A DNA stretch of 64,000 nt from CAYPHY01 sp964410625 (GCA_964410625.1 CAYPHY010000007.1:118547-182546); one strand, 5' to 3'; shown: positions 45,321 through 54,029, counted from the first letter of the stretch. Made by a program: numbers and translations. The notes: generated by a model from the sequence alone, not told the origin.

Positions 45321-48260
45321 CTAACGAGTTAGTGCACGCTGTCCCAGCGGAACCCAGGCGTACTCGGCCGTAATCCGCTCATCTAAAATCGCCAACGGCC
45401 GCCCTGTAAACGCATCATACATCGTCAGTGCGCCGGTGATCGTCTGCCCTGGCACGGCCGCTTCATCCACCGTGACAAAATGCGGAGAGCGCACGGCCGA
45501 ACCCGCAATCCATTTCAACGTGGGGATCGCCCCCAACGCCGGGATGCTGTCGTTTAGGTCATCCCAGGCCCAGTGGAAGCCATCAGGCTCCAGCCCCATC
45601 AGCCGGACAGAGACGACGAAATCGCGAGTTAACAGCCGTGTGCTGTGCCAATATTGGTCGAGCACCAGCCGATCCCCCGTTTCAATCAGCGTCCCCGGCA
45701 AATCTTCTCCTGTCCATACCAGGCCACCGGCGAAAGGAACATAGTGGGTGGTAGGCTCTATTGTCCATAGTGAGCTAATACCCCAGTTTAATTCCCACTG
45801 CTGGCGCGGCACGCCCCACACGCCACGATAGGGAGGGAGTAGCAGCCCTTCGGCCGCCAACTGGCTCTCATCCCGAACCTCCGTTACATACCCTTCCGGC
45901 ATTTGCCAATGCAAATAGAGGCGTGACCGGTAAGGCAGTGTGCCATCCCAGTCATAGCCAACCAGATGGCGGTTTTCGTCATCGATCATCGTGCGGTAAA
46001 GCGGGAAGGCCGTCACTGGTGGAAAGGACAACGCTTTAACCTGAAGCGTTCCAATGGCTGTCCGCGACTCACCGGCATCATTCAGCAGCGGTTCGGCCGT
46101 ATACGCGCCAATCAGTAGCCCATACTCGCCGGGCATCGCCCCTGGTCGCGCTGCCAGATGAAAGCGCGTGAAACGGAGCGCCTCGTCCCCAATAGCTACA
46201 CCACCCACACCAGCCACACTTTGGTCCTGCTGCCCATAAAGAACGCCATCAGCCCCAACCAGATGAGCAAAGAGGGTCAGGTCGTCTACTGCTGTGCCAA
46301 TCGGCCGCCAGGCCAGCGTTAGCACCCCTTCCGCCCCAATCTCCACTTCCGGTGTCTCTAATCGCCAGCCCAAGACCTGCACTGTTTCACCCAAACGAAG
46401 GCCGAGTGTTGTGAAATCGGCCGGTAAGGTAACGGTTGGCTGCGTGGGGAAGAGAAAGGCTTCTGCAATCGGCTGTGGTACAGGTAACCCGGCAAAACGG
46501 CCGCTCTCATCATAATAGGTAGCGATCACCGGACGGCCGCTGGCATACGCTTCCTCAACCCGCTGCGCCCAGGTATCAGGATAGGATTCCCCCTCTGGAA
46601 ACACATAGCGGCTCTCCACATCCGGCCGTTGCCCATCCACTTCTTGCAAATACCACAACGGCGTCGCCCAATGCCAATGGGCGAGGATCACGCTGTCTGG
46701 CGGTGCATCATTCAGCAATGCCTCTGCGAACACTCGCGCCGTCTGATCATGGTGCAAATAGTCATAGCTGGCGAAACGGTCTGTTCCTTGCTTGACGGCC
46801 GCGACCAACAGTAATGCAATCATAATCTGTCGCAGACCCGTAACGCGATTCTCCTGAACCGTAACGCGATTTGGGAAAATCGCGTTACGAAATACGAACC
46901 CCAAACACAAGACGGCCGCCACATAAGCCGGGATCATGTACTCCACCGTTTGCGGAGCGCGATAGGTAGCCGTGATCAACGTATGGATAAGAAAACTACC
47001 TACCAGCAAAAACGCCAGCGGCCGATCTCTCCAGATCAACAACAGACCACCGACAACCATGCCGAGCAACAACCAGCCGTCAAACTGGAAGGTCATCACA
47101 TTGCCCATCACCTGCAGACGTTCCCAGAGAATGGTCGGTTGAACAAAGTAAAAGAAATCCCCCCGGAAACCCGTTGCCAAAACATGGTCAAGGAAACCGG
47201 AGAAGGTCGCCAAATCGGCCGTTGCCCCTCGCACTCCCGACCCGGCTCGCAGCGGTAAATAGAGCAGTGGTATCAGCCCAACCAGAGCGGCCAAAATAAG
47301 CGGCGGCCAACGGCGCATGTTACGTATCAACGCCGGATCAACCACCAGCACAAATAGCGCAAAGACAACGGCCATAAATACCAACGAAGCATGATGGGTC
47401 AGGCCGAGGCTGAGGACAGCCGTCCCCGCAATTAAGTAGCGATTTGCACGTGCTGCCTCCGCTTCTGACAGGGCTTGCCGGTAACAGATCAGCAAATAGA
47501 TCACGGCAATCGTAAATAGCGCCGTCAGGCTGCGGATGTTGGCTGTTGTCGCTTGCGCCCAAAAGGTGGTCGAACTGCCCAAGGCAAAGGCCGCCCCAAC
47601 ACCCGCCAACCAATTTCCGGCCACCCTCTGTGCTGCGCGAAAAACAAGAAACAGTGTCAGCGCGGCTATTACCGCCGAAAATAAATTCACACTGTAAGCA
47701 GGGGAAACGCCGGGTAACAGGCGCACAAATCCATGCGCCAGCAGGGTATAGAGGGGAAAACCAGGGGGATGGGCAACGCCTAATGTCGCGGCAACCACTT
47801 GTAATTCGCCGCTATCAGCAGGCAAGAGGCCGGGGGCCAGTGTGCGCCAGTAGAGCAAAGCAAAGGCGGCCGCCAGCAACAACCCGACGATGATTGACCA
47901 ACGACGGCCGTTCAGCACACGCAATCGCTGTCGAACGCTTAAGCTGCCCTGGAGCCAAAGCAATAGCGTCATTCCCCCCACCGTCAGCGCCAAAGAGGGG
48001 TTGACTTCCGGGGAGAGCACATAGACCAATAGGAGCAGCGCCGGCCATGTTCGCCGCCAGGGCATTTGCCGCAAGCCCCAAACAGCAACGCCGACGCATA
48101 AGAGTGAGAGGAGAACGGCCGCTACCCATCCCGGAAGCCCTATCGCTTCACCGAGAACGCGACTAACATATAGCCCCAGCGCCAGGCCAGGGAGAAGTTG
48201 TGGGAAATAGCGCTTTAGTCTAGGCAAATGAATCGGCCGAACCCGATTCCACCGGGCCAT
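45321..48260 (-). CDS. DUF2723 polytopic membrane protein
   Basis: This is a protein of about 979 residues with ten or more membrane helices in the first half. The DUF2723 hallmark LLPADSGELQVVAATLGVAHPPGFPLYTLLAHGFVRLLPG carries the acidic residue and HPPGFPLY typical of GT-C-type glycosyltransferase relatives. The C-terminal half is a soluble beta-rich region (VQVLGWRLETPEV...). ATG 48260 is chosen to limit overlap with the upstream gene; ATG 48290 is possible. An in-frame repeat at about 46,840-46,893, read as FPNRVTVQENRVTGLRQ, sits in a loop before a helix. It may glycosylate lipids or surface polymers. Confidence 0.85.
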   Translation of the reverse strand: MARWNRVRPIHLPRLKRYFPQLLPGLALGLYVSRVLGEAIGLPGWVAAVLLSLLCVGVAVWGLRQMPWRRTWPALLLLVYVLSPEVNPSLALTVGGMTLLLWLQGSLSVRQRLRVLNGRRWSIIVGLLLAAAFALLYWRTLAPGLLPADSGELQVVAATLGVAHPPGFPLYTLLAHGFVRLLPGVSPAYSVNLFSAVIAALTLFLVFRAAQRVAGNWLAGVGAAFALGSSTTFWAQATTANIRSLTALFTIAVIYLLICYRQALSEAEAARANRYLIAGTAVLSLGLTHHASLVFMAVVFALFVLVVDPALIRNMRRWPPLILAALVGLIPLLYLPLRAGSGVRGATADLATFSGFLDHVLATGFRGDFFYFVQPTILWERLQVMGNVMTFQFDGWLLLGMVVGGLLLIWRDRPLAFLLVGSFLIHTLITATYRAPQTVEYMIPAYVAAVLCLGFVFRNAIFPNRVTVQENRVTGLRQIMIALLLVAAVKQGTDRFASYDYLHHDQTARVFAEALLNDAPPDSVILAHWHWATPLWYLQEVDGQRPDVESRYVFPEGESYPDTWAQRVEEAYASGRPVIATYYDESGRFAGLPVPQPIAEAFLFPTQPTVTLPADFTTLGLRLGETVQVLGWRLETPEVEIGAEGVLTLAWRPIGTAVDDLTLFAHLVGADGVLYGQQDQSVAGVGGVAIGDEALRFTRFHLAARPGAMPGEYGLLIGAYTAEPLLNDAGESRTAIGTLQVKALSFPPVTAFPLYRTMIDDENRHLVGYDWDGTLPYRSRLYLHWQMPEGYVTEVRDESQLAAEGLLLPPYRGVWGVPRQQWELNWGISSLWTIEPTTHYVPFAGGLVWTGEDLPGTLIETGDRLVLDQYWHSTRLLTRDFVVSVRLMGLEPDGFHWAWDDLNDSIPALGAIPTLKWIAGSAVRSPHFVTVDEAAVPGQTITGALTMYDAFTGRPLAILDERITAEYAWVPLGQRALTR
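46840..46893. repeat. GTAACGCGATTT palindrome inserted inside the DUF2723 gene
   Basis: GTAACGCGATTT and AAATCGCGTTAC (46861-46888) form a stem of about 12 bp, and a further CGTAACGCGATT copy precedes it. The same palindrome family is otherwise intergenic (34,246; 41,645; 60,541). It is read through in frame. Confidence 0.8.
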
Positions 48261-48459
48261 ATTCTGCGGCTCTTGGTTCTGGTGGCCCATAAATTTCGCT
48301 GCCCTTCGTTCGCGTGGTCATCGGCCAGGCTGTTTCCGGCTGATCATAATATTCAAACTGTCTTTCCATTTGCGAAAGACGGGAGGAGAGCATAGAGGCA
48401 GCAATGACAAGAATAAACGAAATGAGCGATAAAGCGCCAAGAATAATTAGAAAAATCAC
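48220..48459 (-). CDS. Small single-pass membrane protein of unknown function
   Basis: This 79-residue frame starts at GTG 48459 with AAGGAG about 12 bases upstream. One N-terminal membrane helix (IFLIILGALSLISFILVIAASML) is followed by a short coil (SRLSQMERQFEYYDQ) and a disordered acidic tail. It overlaps the start of the DUF2723 gene, so the two are probably translated together. I do not recognise a family. Confidence 0.55.
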   Translation of the reverse strand: MIFLIILGALSLISFILVIAASMLSSRLSQMERQFEYYDQPETAWPMTTRTKGSEIYGPPEPRAAEYGPVESGSADSFA

Positions 48460-48565
48460 GTGACAAGAGGCTCCTTCTGTACACTACAAGATTCTCCGCA
48501 CGATGCCTACAGATAATAGCCAATTAGTACCATGAAAGTCAAATCCACTTTTTCTTCTTCTGGAC

Positions 48566-48853
48566 TCACTCGTTTGTGACTCGACGGCGTCCCAGTTCGT
48601 TGCGGATGTCCTCCCAACTGAGATCGCGCGAAACGAGTAGGACCAGCAGATGGTAAATGAGATCGGCTGCCTCTTCAATCACTCGTCCATCTCCCTGCCC
48701 CTTCGCCGCCAGGATGACCTCAACCGCCTCCTCACCTATCTTCTTCACAATCTCGTCCTCCCCCGCTGCTAACAACTGCGCCGTATAGGAGTCGGCCGTC
48801 GGCCGTTCCTTCCGCCCCCGCAACACTGTTTCTAGTTCATCAATGACATCCAT
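48566..48853 (-). CDS. hisE: Phosphoribosyl-ATP pyrophosphatase
   Basis: At 95 residues it is a stand-alone HisE of the MazG-like all-alpha NTP pyrophosphohydrolase fold. It carries SYTAQLLAAGEDEIVKKIGEEAVEVILAAKG and VIEEAADLIYHLLVLLVSRDLSWEDI, with the metal-binding EExxE and ExxD motifs. It performs the second step of histidine synthesis and is the last his gene here, 91 bp after hisI. Confidence 0.96.
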   Translation of the reverse strand: MDVIDELETVLRGRKERPTADSYTAQLLAAGEDEIVKKIGEEAVEVILAAKGQGDGRVIEEAADLIYHLLVLLVSRDLSWEDIRNELGRRRVTNE

Positions 48854-48944
48854 GATTTTTGTCGCCTAAGGAAATAGTTACATAGTTACGCAGATAACGC
48901 GGATTAAAACGCTGATGACGCAGATTTTCCTTTGTTGTTCCTGC

Positions 48945-49334
48945 TCATGTAAAACCCTCAAAAACACCCCGATCCCCTCTGCTCCCCTGCTCCTCCGCTC
49001 CCCCGCCGCTTCCCCCCAGTTGCCTATAAAAACAACTACGCTCTCCCGTGTGGCAAGCTGGCCCCGCCGGTTCCACCAGCAAGAGCAAAGTGTCGCCATC
49101 ACAATCATAGCGAATCTGGTGCACACGCTGCACATAGCCCGACGTCGCCCCCTTATGCCACAGTTGGCGACGACTGCGGCTCCAAAAGTGGCTTTCTCCG
49201 GTCTCCAATGTCAGTCGTAACGCTTCCTCATTCATCCAGGCAACCATCAGCACTTGCAGGGTTTGCACGTCCTGAACAACGGCCGTGATTAACCCCCGTT
49301 CATCGTACTTCAACTCAGGCAACTTTATCATCAT
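48945..49334 (-). CDS. hisI: Phosphoribosyl-AMP cyclohydrolase with repeat-derived tail
   Basis: At 129 residues it catalyses step three of histidine synthesis. The core ends by about residue 106: LMVAWMNEEALRLTLETGESHFWSRSRRQLWHKGATSG, the zinc/metal DCDGDTLLLLVEPAGPACHTGERSCFYR. The last 23 residues, beginning GGSGGGAEEQGSRG, are encoded by the same GAGGAGCAG-type repeat found between genes (about 48,945-49,016), so the native stop was probably replaced. The start overlaps the hisF end by about 17-20 bases. Confidence 0.95.
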   Translation of the reverse strand: MMIKLPELKYDERGLITAVVQDVQTLQVLMVAWMNEEALRLTLETGESHFWSRSRRQLWHKGATSGYVQRVHQIRYDCDGDTLLLLVEPAGPACHTGERSCFYRQLGGSGGGAEEQGSRGDRGVFEGFT

Positions 49335-50175
49335 ACCGCACCCGCACCCCCTGTGCTGCCAGATAAGCCTTTACCCCACGCACAGTCAACTGACGGTAAT
49401 GAAACAGCGACGCGGCCAACGCTGCATCGGCCCCTCCCTCGGTCAGGACCTCGGCAAAGTGTTCTACCGTTCCTGCGCCACCTGACGCAATCACCGGAAT
49501 GTCCACCGCCTCGGCCACCGCGCGGGTCAACTCAATGTCATACCCAGCCTGCGTTCCGTCGCCGTCCATGCTGGTCAGCAAAATCTCGCCTGCACCCCGC
49601 GCGGCCGCTTCCTGTGCCCACTCTATCGCATCCAATCCGGTGGGGATGCGGCCGCCGCTGATAGTCACCTCCCATTTTAGGGATGAAGGATGAGGGTTGA
49701 AGGATGAAGGATGGGAGTTTAGGTCCGTTAGGTGTGAATTGGAGTCAGTGGGATTAGGATTGAGATTGGGATTGGTGCGGCGGGCGTCGATGGCGACGAC
49801 GATGGCCTGGCTGCCAAACTCTTCGGCTCCGGCTGTGATCAATCCTGGATCACGGACAGCGGCCGAATTGATGCTGATTTTATCCGTCCCCGAACGCAAT
49901 ATCGCCCGCATATCATCTACGGTGCGAATCCCGCCACCAACCGTAAAGGGGATAAAGACCTGATCGGCCACTGCCCGCGCCATCGCCATCACCGTCTGCC
50001 GCGCCTCATGGGTCGCCGAAATATCGAGAAAGACCAGTTCGTCAGCCCCTTCCGTATCATAAAAACGCGCCTGCTCCACCGGATCACCAGCATCACGCAA
50101 ATTGAGAAAGTTGATCCCCTTCACCACGCGGCCGTTCTTTACATCCAGGCAAGGAATAATTCGCTTCGCCAACAT
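49315..50175 (-). CDS. hisF: Imidazole glycerol phosphate synthase cyclase subunit, with in-frame insertion
   Basis: At 286 residues it is longer than the usual 251-258. N-terminal MLAKRIIPCLDVKNGRVVKG (catalytic Asp11), VGGGIRTVDDMRAIL, DKISINSAA and the C-terminal half with LLTSMDGDGTQAGYD (catalytic Asp) and ASGGAGTVEH are intact. Between AIVVAIDARR and WEVTISGGRIPTG, about 34 extra residues (134-167; Asn/Ser/Pro/His-rich, DNA 49,675-49,776) are encoded by GGATGAAGGATGAGG-type and GGGATTAGG-type repeats. The insertion point is the loop after beta-strand 5 where the normal protein has only a few residues. With HisH it forms imidazole glycerol phosphate and AICAR. Confidence 0.96.
   Translation of the reverse strand: MLAKRIIPCLDVKNGRVVKGINFLNLRDAGDPVEQARFYDTEGADELVFLDISATHEARQTVMAMARAVADQVFIPFTVGGGIRTVDDMRAILRSGTDKISINSAAVRDPGLITAGAEEFGSQAIVVAIDARRTNPNLNPNPTDSNSHLTDLNSHPSSFNPHPSSLKWEVTISGGRIPTGLDAIEWAQEAAARGAGEILLTSMDGDGTQAGYDIELTRAVAEAVDIPVIASGGAGTVEHFAEVLTEGGADAALAASLFHYRQLTVRGVKAYLAAQGVRVRYDDKVA
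49675..49776. repeat. Repeat element inserted in frame in hisF
   Basis: It contains GGATGAAGGATGAGGGTTGAAGG units, then GGTCCGTTAGGTGTGAATTGG-like and GGATTAGGATTGAGATTGGG units. These are the same heptamer types found in intergenic patches. The 102-bp length is divisible by three, with no stop codon in the hisF frame. Confidence 0.85.
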
Positions 50176-50184
50176 TTGTCACCC

Positions 50185-50285
50185 CGAAAAATGGTTAATG
50201 GTCAATGGTTAACGGTTAATGGGACGAATCACCTTGTCACCCCTTCACCTTGTCACCCTATCATCCACCACCCGCTACCCTCAAT
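50185..50285. repeat. Heptamer patch between hisA and hisF
   Basis: AATGGTTAATGGTCAATGGTTAACGG and CACCTTGTCACCCCTTCACCTTGTCACC units fill the gap; no gene is present. Confidence 0.65.
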
Positions 50286-51004
50286 GCCTCACTGAGTTCA
50301 ATTGTCCCATCATACAACGCACGGCCGATCACCATACCCTCAACACCCATTGGCACATAGCGGCGCAACTGGGTAATGTCATCCAGCGAACGCACGCCAC
50401 CGGAGGCGATCACCGCCAATCCCGTCTCGTCGGCCAGCTTTGCCGTCGCGCTGGCGTTTACGCCGGTCTGCAATCCATCGCGGCTGATGTCGGTGAATAA
50501 CACCCTCGTCACACCTACCGCATTCATCTGCCAGCCCAACTCTTCCGGCGACACTTCCGTCTCACTTTGCCAGCCGCGGCTACGAACACGGCCGTCGCGG
50601 GCGTCCAGACTGACGACAATCCGCTCCGCGCCAAAGCGATCTACCGCATCGGCCACGAGATCAGGCTCTTCGACAGCGGCCGTTCCCAAGATCACCCGCG
50701 CTACGCCGCGATGCAAGGCGCGAGCAATGTCCTTCAACGTTCGCAAGCCGCCGCCAAATTGCACCTGTGCTCCGGTCGCGACCAGGTCTGGCAGCACGCG
50801 CCAATTTTCTTCGCCCCCCTCTTCCAATGCCCCATCCAGATTGACCACATGCAGCCAGGTGGCTCCAGCCGCCACCCACCGCCGCGCCACTTCTAGCGGA
50901 TCATCACTATAAATCGTTTGTTGTGCCGGGTCCCCTTCACGCAAGCGCACCACGCGCCCCGCCCGTAAATCAATCGCCGGATATATCGTCAGTACATCAG
51001 CCAT
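50261..51004 (-). CDS. hisA: ProFAR isomerase
   Basis: The enzyme has about 247 residues and catalyses the isomerase step four of histidine synthesis. TIM barrel with IYPAIDLRAGRVVRLREGDP (catalytic Asp), the two half-barrel phosphate sites VQFGGGLRTLKDIARAL and IASGGVRSLDDITQL, and DISRDGLQTGVNA are all present. ATG 51004 is an unambiguous start; an in-frame TTG at 51010 has a better spaced GGAG and may be used. The gene ends inside the heptamer patch, giving a slightly altered C-terminus (SEALRVAGGG). Confidence 0.96.
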   Translation of the reverse strand: MADVLTIYPAIDLRAGRVVRLREGDPAQQTIYSDDPLEVARRWVAAGATWLHVVNLDGALEEGGEENWRVLPDLVATGAQVQFGGGLRTLKDIARALHRGVARVILGTAAVEEPDLVADAVDRFGAERIVVSLDARDGRVRSRGWQSETEVSPEELGWQMNAVGVTRVLFTDISRDGLQTGVNASATAKLADETGLAVIASGGVRSLDDITQLRRYVPMGVEGMVIGRALYDGTIELSEALRVAGGG

Positions 51005-51029
51005 ATTCAATAGTTACTCCGTTGCTCAC

Positions 51030-51668
51030 TCAAAGGCTAACAAAATTGCGCAGAATTTGCATCCCAACCTTTTGGCTTTTCTCTGGGTGGAATTGGATAC
51101 CGAAGATATTCCCCTGGCCAACGATGCTGGCAAAGGGCAAGCCGTAGTCCGTTCGCGCAATGACCACCTCATCGGCCGCCGGTAGGCAATAGTAAGAATG
51201 AACAAAGTAGCCATACGGCCTATCGCCGATCCCTTGCAACAAGGGATGGGACCCCAGGGAACAAATCTCATTCCAGCCGACGTGGGGAACCTTCAAGGAT
51301 TCAAGGTAATTGTTTACCTCAACCGTTGCCGGAAAACGAACGACCCGCCCCTGGATAAGGCCCAATCCTTGGTGATGCCCCATTTCCTCACTCCACTCAA
51401 ACAGAAACTGCATCCCCAGGCAAATACCGAGCAGCGGGACATCCTGCGCGGCCGCTTCCCGAACCGCCTCATCCAACCCATAACGGCGCAAAGCTGCTAT
51501 CCCTGCCCCAAACGCACCCACGCCGGGCAAGACCAGCTTTGTGGCTTGCAGCACGAATTTCGGATCGGCCGTTACCACCACATTCGCCCCAACATGCTCC
51601 AATGCCTTCTGCGCCGATCGCAAGTTGCTGGCCCCATAGTCCACCATTGTGATCAGATTATTTGTCAT
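51030..51668 (-). CDS. hisH: Imidazole glycerol phosphate synthase glutaminase subunit
   Basis: At 212 residues it is a class I glutamine amidotransferase: MVDYGASNLRSAQKALEHVG, KLVLPGVGAFG, the nucleophile Cys in LLGICLGMQFLFE, VPHVGWNE, and the catalytic His/Glu in GIQFHPEKSQ. It supplies ammonia to HisF. ATG 51668 overlaps the stop of the GyrI-like gene by four bases (ATGA). It is 25 bp upstream of hisA. Confidence 0.97.
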   Translation of the reverse strand: MTNNLITMVDYGASNLRSAQKALEHVGANVVVTADPKFVLQATKLVLPGVGAFGAGIAALRRYGLDEAVREAAAQDVPLLGICLGMQFLFEWSEEMGHHQGLGLIQGRVVRFPATVEVNNYLESLKVPHVGWNEICSLGSHPLLQGIGDRPYGYFVHSYYCLPAADEVVIARTDYGLPFASIVGQGNIFGIQFHPEKSQKVGMQILRNFVSL

Positions 51669-52165
51669 TTATCATCCGCCAACTTGATCGCTACCTCGAC
51701 CTCCCACTTTGATTTTCGATGCTCCTCTCTGTGGTCGGTAAGATAAGTTTCACAGCGTGAACGGAACGCATCCCCTCGCTCATCTTCCCATCTGTCCCAA
51801 GCGATCCCGTTGGCCTTCGCCCACTCAATTAACGCTTTATTGCCGGTCAATCCATGCCCAACGTAGACAACACTGGCATAACGACCCGCCGGAAGCACTT
51901 CTGGAGCTACGCGGCCATCTCCCGGATGCACGGCCGCCACCGGGACCCCGAATTCAATGTCCATTTCTCCCGCCATATCAATCACGTGATAGCGGAGGAA
52001 GGATGGCCCAATCGCTTCTATATTCCGTTGCTGCAACCAGGCAAACAACTCCTTACGAAGTTTGTCGACTACTTGGAACATACCTTTCATCGGTGTTTGC
52101 GTTCTTATCCCCATATAAGGCTTTTCGGTACGATAGTCAATCTTCGGTTCACTAACTGTTGTCAT
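51665..52165 (-). CDS. GyrI-like (AraC effector-binding fold) protein inside the his operon
   Basis: At 166 residues: YRTEKPYMGIRTQTPMKGMFQVVDKLRKELFAWLQQRNIEAIGPSFLRYHVID, MDIEFGVPVAAVHPGDGRVAPEVLPAGRYASVVYVGHG and ALIEWAKANGIAWDRW match the SOUL/GyrI-like small-ligand-binding fold. No DNA-binding domain is fused. It sits between hisB and hisH and is coupled to hisH by a four-base overlap, so it is expressed with histidine enzymes. This is not a known his gene. A ligand-sensing or detoxification role is possible. Confidence 0.82.
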   Translation of the reverse strand: MTTVSEPKIDYRTEKPYMGIRTQTPMKGMFQVVDKLRKELFAWLQQRNIEAIGPSFLRYHVIDMAGEMDIEFGVPVAAVHPGDGRVAPEVLPAGRYASVVYVGHGLTGNKALIEWAKANGIAWDRWEDERGDAFRSRCETYLTDHREEHRKSKWEVEVAIKLADDK

Positions 52166-52216
52166 CTGTGGAACTCCATGTAAAAACCGAGGTTCTTCAA
52201 GAAATTCAGTTTCTAT

Positions 52217-52810
52217 TTATAGCACCCCTTTCGTCGAAGGGACGCCCACCCGTCGGCCGTCCAGATCAACCGCTTGCCGCAAGGCGCGTGCCAGTGCCTT
52301 AAATAATGCTTCCGCCTGATGGTGATCGTTGCGGCCGTATTCAGCCCGCGCATGGAGGGTCAGGCGGCCGTGGACGGCCAACGTTTCAAAAAAATGCTCT
52401 ACCAAATCCGTCGGAAACTCACCAATCTGTGCGGTTCGCCATTCGGCCCGGAAGACGGTATAGGGACGGCCGCTGATGTCTACCGCGACGAAGGCCAACG
52501 CCTCATCCATTGGCACATAAGCATGGCCCATGCGCTGGATTCCTCGCCGGTCGCCTAGTGCCTCGTTCAATGCCTGGCCGAGAACAATCGCCGTATCCTC
52601 AATCGTGTGATGGTTGTCGATGTGCAGGTCGCCGGTCGCCCGCACCTGCAAATCAAACAGACCGTGTCCGGCAAAGGCGGTGAGCATATGATCGAGAAAA
52701 CCAATGCCGGTTTGAACGGTACATTCGCCACGGCCGTCTAGCCCCAGCGTAATCTGAATATCCGTCTCTTTCGTCTGGCGATGGATAGTCGCCGTGCGGA
52801 TGATGTTCAT
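52217..52810 (-). CDS. hisB: Imidazoleglycerol-phosphate dehydratase
   Basis: At 197 residues it is a monofunctional HisB with two metal sites built from His-rich motifs: GIGFLDHMLTAFAGHGLFDL, DLHIDNHHTIEDTAIVLGQAL, MDEALAFVAVDISGRPY and HARAEYGRNDHHQAEALFKALARAL. No phosphatase domain is fused; a separate histidinol phosphatase is not visible in this window. Confidence 0.97.
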   Translation of the reverse strand: MNIIRTATIHRQTKETDIQITLGLDGRGECTVQTGIGFLDHMLTAFAGHGLFDLQVRATGDLHIDNHHTIEDTAIVLGQALNEALGDRRGIQRMGHAYVPMDEALAFVAVDISGRPYTVFRAEWRTAQIGEFPTDLVEHFFETLAVHGRLTLHARAEYGRNDHHQAEALFKALARALRQAVDLDGRRVGVPSTKGVL

Positions 52811-52819
52811 GGTTGTTTT

Positions 52820-52896
52820 GAGTTGTTGGTGTATTGGTCTATTGGTATGTTAGTGTACTATACTCAATACACGAATACACCAGTACACCAATACAC
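52820..52896. repeat. TTGGTGTATTGGTCTATTGG heptamer inverted repeat between hisC and hisB
   Basis: TTGGTGTATTGGTCTATTGG and ACACCAGTACACCAATACAC are heptamer runs in opposite orientation. Confidence 0.85.
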
Positions 52897-54018
52897 TTAA
52901 TCATCTATTACTTCCACAGCGATTCGAGCTAACGCTTCAACCAGCTGGTCGGTATCTTGCGGCCGACCAACGCTGATGCGAATACAATTTTGCAGCCCTG
53001 GCTTGTCGAAATAACGAACCAGGACACCTTCCGCTTCCAGGGCAAGTTTAAGAGCTTTTGCCGGTCGCCCCAAGATCTGGAAGAGAACAAAGTTAGCCTG
53101 GCTGGGATATGGCCGCAGAAATGAAAATGAAGCCAACGCTTCTATCATCCGCTGGCGTTCGGCGACAATGCGCTGTACCTTGTCCTGCAACCATTCGCGA
53201 TCCTGTAATGAGGCCACGGCCGCCAACGACGCCGCCACATTCACATTATAGGGCTGCTTAATTTTCCATAGATGGGGCAAAAGCCAACCGGGGAACGCCC
53301 CATAACCAATACGCAATCCCGCCAGCCCTGCCAGTTTGCTGAACGTCCGCAGGACAACCAGATTTTCATACGCCAACACCCAATCCATCCGGCTATGAGT
53401 ACCATCTACTTCGGCATAATCCACATACGCTTCATCCAAAACCACCAGTAGCGGCAAATCTAACAAACGCCGTAGCGTCTCATCACCCACCACACTACCA
53501 TCGGGATTATTGGGTGAACAGACAAAAAGGAGTTTGGCACGAGGGGAGCGGGCAACGGCCGCTTCAATCGCTTCAACATCCAGAGTGAAATCATCGCCGC
53601 GTGGAACGGTCAGTACCTGACCAGCATTGACGGCTGTGGAGAACGGATACATCCCAAACGACGGCGGGCAATTCACCACACAATCCCCTGGTGTAATCAC
53701 GGCCCTTAACACGAGATCAATTAACTCATCCGCCCCCATTCCCGCCAGCAAGCGCCGGGCCGGAATCCCCGTGTAGTCGGCAATAGCCTGTCGCAAGAAG
53801 GTCGCTTCCGGGTCGGGATAGATGTGGTAAAAACGGCCGTCGGCCAGCGCTGCCAACGCCCTTGGCGAAGGGCCATAAGGGTTTTCATTGGCGTCCAGCT
53901 TGACAATCTCCTCCGGCGACCGCCCCAACCGCGCCGACAACACCTCAAACGGCACAATCGGCGTATAAGCCTCCATCCCCGCTATCTCCGGGCGGAGCAG
54001 TTGTTGGTAATCTATCAT
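52897..54018 (-). CDS. hisC: Histidinol-phosphate aminotransferase
   Basis: At 373 residues it is a fold-type I PLP enzyme: KLDANENPYGPSPRALAAL, FVCSPNNPDGSVV, VVLDEAYVDYAEVDGTHSRMDW, the PLP-lysine segment RTFSKLAGLAGLRIGYG and FLRPYPSQANFVLFQI, then VRYFDKPGLQNCIRISVG. ATG 54018 follows GAGG at good spacing. It transfers the amino group to imidazole acetol phosphate. Confidence 0.97.
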   Translation of the reverse strand: MIDYQQLLRPEIAGMEAYTPIVPFEVLSARLGRSPEEIVKLDANENPYGPSPRALAALADGRFYHIYPDPEATFLRQAIADYTGIPARRLLAGMGADELIDLVLRAVITPGDCVVNCPPSFGMYPFSTAVNAGQVLTVPRGDDFTLDVEAIEAAVARSPRAKLLFVCSPNNPDGSVVGDETLRRLLDLPLLVVLDEAYVDYAEVDGTHSRMDWVLAYENLVVLRTFSKLAGLAGLRIGYGAFPGWLLPHLWKIKQPYNVNVAASLAAVASLQDREWLQDKVQRIVAERQRMIEALASFSFLRPYPSQANFVLFQILGRPAKALKLALEAEGVLVRYFDKPGLQNCIRISVGRPQDTDQLVEALARIAVEVIDD

Positions 54019-54029
54019 CGTATTTATCC

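Noticed and set aside
49675..49776. HisF insertion as an intein or a frameshift
   Set aside because: It is only 34 residues with no intein motifs; the frame and both flanks are intact.
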